Origin: Ignavibacteria bacterium
GTDB taxonomy: Bacteria > Bacteroidota > Ignavibacteria > Tepidaquicellales > Tepidaquicellaceae
NCBI GenBank assembly: GCA_016719565.1
Contig: JADJYU010000003.1
Coordinates: 248,001 to 312,000 of the forward strand
DNA length: 64,000 bases
Direction: 5' to 3'
Both the position numbers and the translations under genes were made by a program. Positions 53,262-60,915 of the stretch are shown here, piece by piece (position 1 is the first letter of the stretch; each line of letters starts with the position of its first letter). The notes beneath the pieces were generated by a model. The model worked only from the letters and a program-made list of their open reading frames with translations, did no database searches and was not told the DNA's origin.

Positions 53262-54440
53262 ATGCAGTCATCAGATTCATATAAAAGTCTCGACTATTAC
53301 GGCATTGATGAAATGCTGACAGATGAAGAGAAATCAATAAGAGATACAGTTAGAGATTTTGTAAATGCGGAAGTAATACCTGTCATAGAAGAGTATAATC
53401 AGAAAATGGAATTTCAAAAGCAGCTCATTCCTAAAATGGCTGAACTGGGAATTTTCGGACCGACGCTCCCGCCCGAATACGGCGGTATGGGAATTAACAA
53501 TGTTGCATACGGACTGATCATGCAGGAGCTTGAAAGAGGCGACAGCGGCATAAGAAGTTTTGCATCTGTACAGTCCGGTCTTGTAATGTATCCTATATTT
53601 GAATTTGGCAGCGAAGAACAAAAGAAGAAATATCTGCCGAAGCTTGCAAAAGCGGAAATGATCGGATGTTTCGGTCTGACAGAACCTGACTTCGGAAGTA
53701 ATCCCGGAGGTATGATAACTAAAGCTGAAAAGACTGACGGAGGATATATTCTCAACGGAGCGAAGATGTGGATCACTAACGGAACAGTTGCAGACATTGC
53801 TGTTGTATGGGCAAAGCTTGACGGAAGAGTAAAAGGATTTCTTGTAGAAAAAGGCACTAAAGGTTATTCAGCACCTGAGACAAAGGGCAAACTCTCTTTG
53901 AGAGCTTCTATTACATCTGAACTTGTTTTTGAAGACTGTTTCATTCCGGATGAAAATCTGCTGCCGGGAAGCGACGGGCTTAAATCTCCCCTGATGTGTC
54001 TGACACAGGCAAGATACGGAATTGCATGGGGCGTGATAGGACTTGCAAATGAGTGTTACAGTACGGCGCTTAACTATTCTCTTTCCAGAATTCAGTTCGG
54101 AAAACCAATCGCTTCATTTCAGATCACTCAGGAAAAACTTGCTTACATGCTGACAGAGATCACCAAAGCTCAGCTTCTGTGCTATCAGCTTGCGAAACTT
54201 AAGGACTCGGGAAAGATGAGACCGCAGCAGGTTTCACTTGCTAAAAGAAATAACTGCGAAATTGCAAAGACAATTGCTTCAATGGCTAGAGAAATGCTTG
54301 GCGCAAACGGAATACTGGATGAGTATCCGATAATGCGTCATCAGAATAATATTGAATCCGTAAAGACATATGAAGGTACGCATGAAATGCATACGCTTAT
54401 TCTCGGTGAAGATGTAACCGGAATCGCCGCTTACAAATAG
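53262..54440 (+). CDS. acyl-CoA dehydrogenase (glutaryl-CoA dehydrogenase-like)
   Basis: A 392-aa FAD enzyme. Segments are GIFGPTLPPEYGGMGINNVA, MIGCFGLTEPDFGSNPGGM, MWITNGTVADIAVVWAK, SRIQFGKPIASFQITQEKLA and the catalytic-base region VKTYEGTHEMHTLILGEDVT (Glu371). The overall pattern and the R-QFG-P--SFQ-TQ-KLA motif are close to glutaryl-CoA dehydrogenases. It should feed the electron-transfer flavoprotein. No other genes of lysine or glutarate degradation are in the window, so the substrate call is tentative. Confidence 0.9.
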   Translation: MQSSDSYKSLDYYGIDEMLTDEEKSIRDTVRDFVNAEVIPVIEEYNQKMEFQKQLIPKMAELGIFGPTLPPEYGGMGINNVAYGLIMQELERGDSGIRSFASVQSGLVMYPIFEFGSEEQKKKYLPKLAKAEMIGCFGLTEPDFGSNPGGMITKAEKTDGGYILNGAKMWITNGTVADIAVVWAKLDGRVKGFLVEKGTKGYSAPETKGKLSLRASITSELVFEDCFIPDENLLPGSDGLKSPLMCLTQARYGIAWGVIGLANECYSTALNYSLSRIQFGKPIASFQITQEKLAYMLTEITKAQLLCYQLAKLKDSGKMRPQQVSLAKRNNCEIAKTIASMAREMLGANGILDEYPIMRHQNNIESVKTYEGTHEMHTLILGEDVTGIAAYK

Positions 54441-54471
54441 AATGTTTTTCAAATTGAAATAAATTTTATTT

Positions 54472-54663
54472 ATGGATAAGGTAATTACGATAATAAAAAA
54501 AAGTGAACAGGAAAAAGCTGACAAGGAATACTGGCAGAATGCTTCCGTTGAAGAAAGGTTTAAAGCTTTCAATATCATTTTGCAAAATTACATTGCGCTG
54601 ACTTATGGAACTGACCCGGGATTTCAAAGAGTTATAAATATTGTTAAACGGGAACAGAGTTGA
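54472..54663 (+). CDS. small protein often paired with a nucleotidyltransferase
   Basis: A 63-aa protein: MDKVITIIKKSEQEKADKEY, WQNASVEERFKAFNIILQNY and FQRVINIVKREQS. Similar small proteins (K-EQEK-D--YW---S--ER---) occur immediately upstream of nucleotidyltransferase-fold genes in Bacteroidota, but no function is known to me. It overlaps the next gene by 23 bp, which suggests pairing. Confidence 0.55.
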   Translation: MDKVITIIKKSEQEKADKEYWQNASVEERFKAFNIILQNYIALTYGTDPGFQRVINIVKREQS

Positions 54664-55045
54664 ATATTTAATTGTATGCGGATATGCTGTTATAATTTAC
54701 GGTTATCCGAGATTAACAATTAATATTGATATATGGATAAACCCTGTGAAAAATAACTCTGAGAAAGTAATTAAGACAATTAAGGATTTTGGATTCAGCT
54801 TTGAAAATCTGAGCGAAAAAGATTTTAAAAAGTCTGATAATGTTATTCAGCTTGGAAGACCTCCTTACAGAGTGGATTTCTTAACCTCTATCAAAGGTAT
54901 GGATTTTGATAAATGCTTTAAAAAAAAGTATATTTACAAAAAGGATGATCTTTTAATAAATTTCATTTCCAAAGAAGACTTAATTGAAAATAAAAAAAGA
55001 GTTGGACGGAATAAGGATCTTGATGATGTTAGCAATCTCACATAA
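54641..55045 (+). CDS. truncated nucleotidyltransferase-fold protein, probably inactive
   Basis: A 134-aa protein starting at TTG 54641 and reading NRVEYLIVCGYAVIIYGYPR, then LTINIDIWINPVKNN. This is the nucleotidyltransferase start (EYLVVGGYAV-YHGYPR-T-DLDIWI). Two key positions differ: the first glycine of GGYAV is Cys, and the first catalytic aspartate of DxD is Asn (NID). The N-terminal helix is shorter than usual. It looks like a degenerating or non-catalytic member; whether it pairs with the upstream 63-aa protein is unknown. Confidence 0.6.
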   Translation: MLNGNRVEYLIVCGYAVIIYGYPRLTINIDIWINPVKNNSEKVIKTIKDFGFSFENLSEKDFKKSDNVIQLGRPPYRVDFLTSIKGMDFDKCFKKKYIYKKDDLLINFISKEDLIENKKRVGRNKDLDDVSNLT

Positions 55046-55060
55046 AAGACACAGTAAAAA

Positions 55061-56302
55061 ATGAAAACATTCGACATTCCGTTATTTTATAAAAGTCCGG
55101 TAATTTCACGCATAAAAAATTCCAGGAAACTAAATGATCCGAGAAAAACGGATTACTCCCCCACCAAGCTTGATTTCGGTCCCGTGATCTTTTATATAGC
55201 CAGACATTTTGGTTTTTGCTACGGTGTGGAAAATGCAATAGAAATTTCTTATAAAGCGCTTGAAGAAAATCCCGGCAAAAGAATTTTTCTGCTCAGCGAA
55301 ATGATCCATAACCCGGATGTGAATAATGATCTGGTAGAAAGAGGTGTAAAATTTTTAATGGACACATCCGGAAAGCAGCTGATCGACTGGAATATACTTA
55401 CTTCAGATGATATTGTCATTGTTCCTGCATTCGGCACAACGCTGGAGATAGAGAAACAAATTAATCAAAAAGGAATCGATCCATTAAAATATAACACTAC
55501 CTGTCCTTTTGTTGAGAAAGTATGGAACAGAGCTGAATCACTCGGGAAGAACGGATTCACGGTTATAGTACACGGTAAATACAAACATGAAGAGACACGC
55601 GCTACATTTTCTCACAGCAAGGAATCTTCACCTACTCTTATCATAAGAGATATTTCGGAGGCTGTTACGCTTGGTGATATCATACTTGGTAAAAAAAACT
55701 CTTCAGAATTTTATAAAATTTTTTCAGACAGATTCTCCGCCGGATTTGATCCTTCACGGGATCTTAATTCCATCGGAGTTGTAAATCAGACTACTATGCT
55801 GGCAACAGAAACTCAGTCAATTGCTGATTATCTTTATAATGTTATGACGGAGAAATTCGGACTTGAAAATATCCGTGAACATTTTTCCGACACACGGGAT
55901 ACGCTTTGCTACGCTACTCATGATAATCAAAAGGCTACTTACGGTTTGCTTGAGAAAAAAGCTGATCTGGCTTTGGTCGTTGGCGGATATAACAGTTCCA
56001 ATACTTCGCATATTTATGAACTGTGCGAAGAGAAACTGCCAACTTATTTTATTTCATCTGCTGATAAAATTTTATCACGGGAAGTAATTTCGCATTTTGA
56101 TTTTTTCAATCAAACCGAATTATCAACTAATAACTATCTCCCCCGGAAAAGCCCTTTGAAAATTATTCTTACCAGCGGCGCATCTTGTCCGGATTCTATA
56201 GTTGATGATGTGCTTCAGAAAATACTATCTTACTTTGAAGATGCAAAAACAATCGATGAAGTAATGAATGAATACTTCAGCTCCGTAAATAAATTAAATT
56301 GA
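55061..56302 (+). CDS. ispH: 4-hydroxy-3-methylbut-2-enyl diphosphate reductase
   Basis: The last enzyme of the MEP isoprenoid pathway, a 4Fe-4S protein of 413 aa. The cluster cysteines are C53 (HFGFCYGVENAI), C148 (YNTTCPFVEKVW) and C376 (TSGASCPDSIVDD). Substrate histidines lie in LLSEMIHNPDVN (H83) and VIVHGKYKHEETRAT. VVGGYNSSNTSHIYELCEE is the usual C-terminal domain motif. It is longer at the N-terminus than E. coli IspH, as is common in Bacteroidota-group proteins. Start ATG at 55061. Confidence 0.95.
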   Translation: MKTFDIPLFYKSPVISRIKNSRKLNDPRKTDYSPTKLDFGPVIFYIARHFGFCYGVENAIEISYKALEENPGKRIFLLSEMIHNPDVNNDLVERGVKFLMDTSGKQLIDWNILTSDDIVIVPAFGTTLEIEKQINQKGIDPLKYNTTCPFVEKVWNRAESLGKNGFTVIVHGKYKHEETRATFSHSKESSPTLIIRDISEAVTLGDIILGKKNSSEFYKIFSDRFSAGFDPSRDLNSIGVVNQTTMLATETQSIADYLYNVMTEKFGLENIREHFSDTRDTLCYATHDNQKATYGLLEKKADLALVVGGYNSSNTSHIYELCEEKLPTYFISSADKILSREVISHFDFFNQTELSTNNYLPRKSPLKIILTSGASCPDSIVDDVLQKILSYFEDAKTIDEVMNEYFSSVNKLN

Positions 56303-56314
56303 ATTGTCAGCTGA

Positions 56315-56937
56315 ATGAAGGCACATACTAAAGAAACTCAGGAAAGTCTATCACCGGATCTCGCGCTTGAATTTCTTAAAGAAGGCAATAAGAGATTTAT
56401 TAATAATATTAACGTTAACCGGAATCTACTCAAACAGGTAAATGAAACTTCATCAAATCAGTTTCCATTTGCCGCGGTATTAAGCTGCATTGATTCGAGG
56501 ACATCAGCCGAACTAATATTCGATCAGGGTCTGGGAGATATTTTTAGCATAAGGATAGCCGGTAATATTCTGAATAATGATATACTAGGAAGCATGGAAT
56601 TTGCATGCAAGAAAGTCGGCTCAAAATTAATTGTTGTTTTAGGACATACAAACTGCGGAGCGATAATCGGCGCATGTGATGATATTAAACTTGGACACCT
56701 TACTTCACTTATAGAAAAATCAAACCCGCCATTGAAATTGAAACAGAAACAAAGTCAGACAGGAACGGAAGAAATACAAACTTTACCGAAAATGTTGCAG
56801 TAAATAATGTAAGACTTACAGTAGAAGCGATTAAAAAAAGAAGCTTAATACTGTCAGAACTTGAATCGGAAAAAAAGATCAGGATCGTAGGCGGGATTTA
56901 TGACGTCGAGACCGGTAAAGTTACTTTTTTGGAATAG
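56315..56937 (+). CDS. beta-class carbonic anhydrase (frameshifted)
   Basis: A zinc enzyme interconverting CO2 and bicarbonate. The first frame shows LEFLKEGNKRFINN, AAVLSCIDSRTSAELIFDQG (zinc Cys and the CxDSR dyad), IRIAGNILNNDILGSMEFAC and VVLGHTNCGAI (HxxC zinc ligands), and then runs into an unrelated tail ending 56803. The other frame continues the family end: IKPAIEIETETKSDRNG, ENVAVNNVRLTVEAIKKRS and IVGGIYDVETGKVTFLE. One extra A in the A5 run 56715-56719 joins them into 207 aa. A likely sequence error. Confidence 0.9.
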
Positions 56938-56982
56938 ATGAATTTATGTTTAATTAAAAATTAAAATCCGGTAATTTTAAAT

Positions 56983-57297
56983 ATGGAAATGAAAAACTCA
57001 TTAATAAATTTAAACAAAGATAAGATCAAGCTGCTTTGTAAAAGTTACAAAGTAAAAAGCTTATATTCATTTGGTTCAATAAATACATCTGCATTTAATG
57101 AATTGAGCGATATTGATCTGTTAGTTGAAATTGATTCAGATGATCCCTTAGATTATTCAGATAATTATTTCGAGTTAAAATTTGATCTTGAGAAAATGTT
57201 TAACAGATCAATTGATCTTCTTGAAAATAAAACCTTAAAGAACAAGTATCTTAAAGAAAATATTGACAGTTCAAAAGTTCTGATTTATGGAAAATGA
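56983..57297 (+). CDS. MntA-type nucleotidyltransferase antitoxin
   Basis: A 104-aa minimal nucleotidyltransferase: YSFGSINTSAFNELSDIDLL (GS-x10-DxD) then VEIDSDDPLDYSDNYFELKF. In MntA-HepT systems this protein modifies the HEPN toxin by adding AMP groups to its tyrosine. The stop overlaps the start of the HEPN gene by 11 bp, the standard arrangement. Confidence 0.88.
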   Translation: MEMKNSLINLNKDKIKLLCKSYKVKSLYSFGSINTSAFNELSDIDLLVEIDSDDPLDYSDNYFELKFDLEKMFNRSIDLLENKTLKNKYLKENIDSSKVLIYGK

Positions 57298-57619
57298 AGT
57301 AAAGACCTGGCTGAATGACATCGAACAAGCGATATCAGAAATTAAATCATTTATTTCTAAAGAAATTAGTTTTGAAAATTTTCAAAATGATTTAAAAACA
57401 AGAAGAGCTGTCGAAAAAAATATTGAAATTATTGGAGAAGCCGTAAGCAGAATTCTTAAAGTCAAACCTAATATTAAAATTAGTAACACAAGAAAAATTG
57501 TTGATACGAGAAACAGATTAATTCACGGTTATGATACTGTTTCTGAAGAGATACTATGGTCTATTATTGTAAAGAATTTACCGGAACTTGAGAAAGAAGT
57601 TAAAGATTTTTTAAAGTAA
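57287..57619 (+). CDS. HepT-type HEPN toxin (DUF86)
   Basis: A 110-aa DUF86 protein: WLNDIEQAISEIKSFI, RRAVEKNIEIIGEAVSRILK and VDTRNRLIHGYDTVSEEILW. RNRLIHGY is the R-x4-H-x-Y motif of HepT RNase toxins, with the Tyr as the expected AMPylation target. It is coupled to the MntA gene upstream by an 11-bp overlap. Confidence 0.9.
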   Translation: MENEVKTWLNDIEQAISEIKSFISKEISFENFQNDLKTRRAVEKNIEIIGEAVSRILKVKPNIKISNTRKIVDTRNRLIHGYDTVSEEILWSIIVKNLPELEKEVKDFLK

Positions 57620-57713
57620 TATATATTTATGTTATTAATTAAATTAAAACTGCTACAAAAGAATTTCCCTAGAGAATTCACCCAGATATTATTTCAAATA
57701 TTTTCCCAAAAAA

Positions 57714-57734
57714 ATGCGGTCATAAAGACCGCAT
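57714..57734 (-). terminator. terminator of the deoxyhypusine-synthase-like gene
   Basis: ATGCGGTC and GACCGCAT form a perfect 8-bp stem with an ATAAA loop. On the minus strand it is followed by TTTTTTTGGG. It is 24 bp past the stop of the 57759-58796 gene. Confidence 0.88.
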
Positions 57735-57758
57735 CATTAAAATAAAATTTAATCTGAA

Positions 57759-58796
57759 TTATGCTTCAACATTTTCTTTCAAAAACATTTTTTGAAATTC
57801 TCTCTTCTCTCGATTCTTCCAGTTGCCTTTGTGGTATGCGTAACCTGCAATGAGAGGCATTGCAATAGTTGCTTCGCAGTAAACCATCTGCTCATATGTC
57901 ATATCTACTTTACCCCATGAGCTCGCTTCTTTAAGAGTCGATCCGGACAAAGCCCCGTCCCTGTCATCGGCAACCGTGATTTGTATTGCATACTTATGCA
58001 TCGGCACTTCTTTATCCAGTATCTCCGCTGCTACAACCGTATCCTGCGCAAAATTTTTCGGCACTCCGCCGCCGACCATAAAGAGTCCGGATTCAAAAGC
58101 TTCGAGCTTTATCTTTGTCAGTTCGAGAAAATCTTTAGCTGAATCCAGCGATACATGTGAATCAGGAAATCTGTGCTGATGATGAACGAATCCGAAACCC
58201 GCCGAACAGTCCGAAAACGCCGGTACAAAGATCGGCACGTTATTTTCATAGCATGCAAGCACAACTGATTCATCATTCTTACCATGCTCAGAAAGATACT
58301 TTCCCATGTGCCAGATAAATTCCCTTGAAGAGTATGGTCTTCTTTCAAGCGAATCACAGATCTTAGAAATTGTATAATCACAGACTCTGAGATCTTCCTC
58401 ATCGATATAAGTATCATAGATCCTGTCTATCATCAGATCGCGCATTTCATTGTCATCTACAAACTGCGAACCCTTATAATGCTTGAATCCCAGACCTTCG
58501 AAAAAATCCTGATCTGTTATGATAGCGCCTGTAGAGACAATTGCATCCACCATATTATTTCTGACCATATCTACAACGACATTTTTCAGTCCGGCGGAAA
58601 AGAGTGAGCCGGCCAGACAAAGCATGACGGAACAGTTTTTATCAGCAAGCATCATGTCATAATATTTTGCTGCAGTTGCAAGTTCACGGGAAGAGAAAGC
58701 CATGTTCTGCATATCTTCCACAAGAGGAATGACATTATGTTTTTTTATATCGATATGTTTTATTGTTTCCTGAAGGTAATCTTTTTTTGTTTTCAT
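57759..58796 (-). CDS. deoxyhypusine synthase-like protein
   Basis: A 345-aa protein of the deoxyhypusine synthase fold. VMLCLAGSLFSAGLKNVVVD, NMVDAIVSTGAIITDQDFFE, VPIFVPAFSDCSAGFGF and KEASSWGKVDMTYEQMVYCE are conserved, including the lysine in the SWGK motif that forms the enzyme-imine intermediate in DHS. Bacteria lack eIF5A, so the bacterial homologues must act on a small polyamine or another substrate; some are homospermidine synthase-like. It ends at a clear terminator. No spermidine genes are visible nearby. Confidence 0.85.
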   Translation of the reverse strand: MKTKKDYLQETIKHIDIKKHNVIPLVEDMQNMAFSSRELATAAKYYDMMLADKNCSVMLCLAGSLFSAGLKNVVVDMVRNNMVDAIVSTGAIITDQDFFEGLGFKHYKGSQFVDDNEMRDLMIDRIYDTYIDEEDLRVCDYTISKICDSLERRPYSSREFIWHMGKYLSEHGKNDESVVLACYENNVPIFVPAFSDCSAGFGFVHHQHRFPDSHVSLDSAKDFLELTKIKLEAFESGLFMVGGGVPKNFAQDTVVAAEILDKEVPMHKYAIQITVADDRDGALSGSTLKEASSWGKVDMTYEQMVYCEATIAMPLIAGYAYHKGNWKNREKREFQKMFLKENVEA

Positions 58797-58953
58797 TTAT
58801 ATATCGGTTTAAGAGATTAAAAAATTTTTCAAATATAGATATTTTTAATACCTTATAAAATGAAGATTCAGTTTAATTTTAATTGTAAATTTTCAAAAAT
58901 TAATATTTTAAATTATCTCTGTATAAAGTTTCTTTATCTGTAAGAAACAAAAA

Positions 58954-60690
58954 TTATTTTATCAAAAGCATTTTTATACTTTTTGTAAATGTTTCCGATT
59001 TCAGTTTAGCGTAATAAACACCGCTTGGAAAATCGTTTCCGTTAAATTCCGATACATAATATCCGGCCGGTTTATAATCATTTACAAGTGTTGATATTTC
59101 CTTTCCCGATGCGTTGTAAATTTTTAGAGTTACCTTTCCGGATCTCGGGATATCGTATGTAATTTTTGTCGAAGGATTAAATGGATTCGGATAATTCTGA
59201 TGCAGTCTAAATTCTTCAGGCGCATTTTCGCCTTGGCTGTTTACTCCGACCGGAGCTACTATTTTAAAATTCAGCATCATGCCGTCGTCTTCATGTTCGA
59301 GATTATGACAGTGAAAAAGAAATATTCCTCTGTAGTCAGTGAATCTCACAAGAAGTCTGACTGTCTCAAATGGTCTGATCAGTACTGTATCTTTCCAGCC
59401 TTTATCTTCAGGAGGAAGGACTGTACTGCCGTTTCTTGAATAAACCTGAAACTGCTCGGAATGACTGTGAATAGGATGAAGCATATTTGCAGCATTAATT
59501 ATCCGCCATTCTTCAAGTGAACTTTGCGGTGTCTCCCAGTCAATTCTGTTCATATCAAAAGTCAGTCCGTTTATTCTGTGCATATTCATTCCGCCCATGT
59601 TCGTTGTCAGAGTAAAAGTTCTGGTAGTCTTCACGTCTGAAATGCTGTAATAACTTATTGGCGGAAGCGCAGCAGGGATTATTCCGCCGGATCCGGTATT
59701 TCCGGTTATGTCAAATCTCAATAGATTCATTTCTGTACCCTGGACATATGTCCCTGCTCCCGGGGCAGTAAATGGAAGGGATTTCAATATTACATTTTCA
59801 CCGATCGCGTTAGTAGAAAAATCCACAAGTATATCAGTTCTCTCACCCGGCGATAAAAAGAATGATGTTACCTGAACAGCTTCATCTTTTAAACCTCCGT
59901 CAGTTGCTATTATATGAAAAGGTCTGTTATCGGAGAATGCAATTTTATAGATTCTTGCATTGGATCCGTTTAACAGTCTGAATCTGTATAATGTCCGCGA
60001 TACATCAAAGTATGCATCCGGGGTTCCGTTTATGAGCGGAGCATCTCCGAGAAAGCCGTGCATGATATCAAGCATAAAAGGATTATAAGTAAACTGTGGA
60101 ATATTCACAGACCTTCTGTCCTGAATACAAAGCGGAATATCAAAATTTCCTCTCGGCAGTCCTAGTCCGATCTCAGCAGGATCATCGACTATAAAAAATC
60201 CCGCAAACCCTTTGTAAACATGTTCAGCTGTAAGCATATCTGCATGTGAATGATAAAAGTAAGTTCCGGCTCTGTTAAGTACAGGGAATGTATATGTATA
60301 ATTTCCTCCCGGAGGAATTGAATCTTTTGGGTGTCCGTCCATTAATTCAGGAACATTTAATCCATGCCAGTGGATCGTAGCAGGTTCAGTATAATTGTTT
60401 ACAAAATTTGCCGTGAAGGTTGAACCTTTTTCAATAACGACAGAAGGTCCGGGATATGAACCGTTTATTGCAAGCGCTTCGGTATTCTGACCGGGCCATA
60501 CATTTATATTAGTTGTACCGAGAGCCATAGTTCCTCCGTTATTAAATACCGGTGGAAATCTGAGCGGATTACCTGTACCTTTCGGAAATATACCTTTTGA
60601 ATATTTATCTGCAAATAGCTGGACAGGATTTGCAAGAGTCATTAAAGCGCCTGTCTGCAGAGCTCTGAAGATCATTTCTCTTCTTTTCAT
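58954..60690 (-). CDS. multicopper oxidase with T9SS sorting domain
   Basis: A 578-aa exported oxidase. Copper motifs are TIHWHGLNVPELMDG, YFYHSHADML, MLHPIHSHSEQF and the type-1/type-2/type-3 cluster GIFLFHCHNLEHEDDGMML. The start KRREMIFRALQTGALMTLA contains a paired Arg and may be a Tat-type signal. The last ~80 residues are a sorting domain: FRLHQNYPNPFNPSTKITYD, LKIYNASGKEISTLV and IKMLLIK. It probably oxidises metal ions or phenols at the cell surface. A Tat-exported oxidase with a T9SS tail would have to cross both membranes. Confidence 0.92.
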   Translation of the reverse strand: MKRREMIFRALQTGALMTLANPVQLFADKYSKGIFPKGTGNPLRFPPVFNNGGTMALGTTNINVWPGQNTEALAINGSYPGPSVVIEKGSTFTANFVNNYTEPATIHWHGLNVPELMDGHPKDSIPPGGNYTYTFPVLNRAGTYFYHSHADMLTAEHVYKGFAGFFIVDDPAEIGLGLPRGNFDIPLCIQDRRSVNIPQFTYNPFMLDIMHGFLGDAPLINGTPDAYFDVSRTLYRFRLLNGSNARIYKIAFSDNRPFHIIATDGGLKDEAVQVTSFFLSPGERTDILVDFSTNAIGENVILKSLPFTAPGAGTYVQGTEMNLLRFDITGNTGSGGIIPAALPPISYYSISDVKTTRTFTLTTNMGGMNMHRINGLTFDMNRIDWETPQSSLEEWRIINAANMLHPIHSHSEQFQVYSRNGSTVLPPEDKGWKDTVLIRPFETVRLLVRFTDYRGIFLFHCHNLEHEDDGMMLNFKIVAPVGVNSQGENAPEEFRLHQNYPNPFNPSTKITYDIPRSGKVTLKIYNASGKEISTLVNDYKPAGYYVSEFNGNDFPSGVYYAKLKSETFTKSIKMLLIK

Positions 60691-60915
60691 TTTAGCGTGA
60701 TTTAAAATTGATTAATATTAAGGAATAAGATTATCCTGAATTTCATAAATGAATTTATTTTCAATTTATAAAATTTTTTTTAATTTACACCTGATAAGTG
60801 TCATAGTTTTTAAATTTATAATCGTGTTAAAATTACAAATTCCCTCTTTTATATAAAAGGGGAATTAAGTTTTTTGTATATGAAAAATATGTGCAGAAAA
60901 AACCTAATGCTGAAT

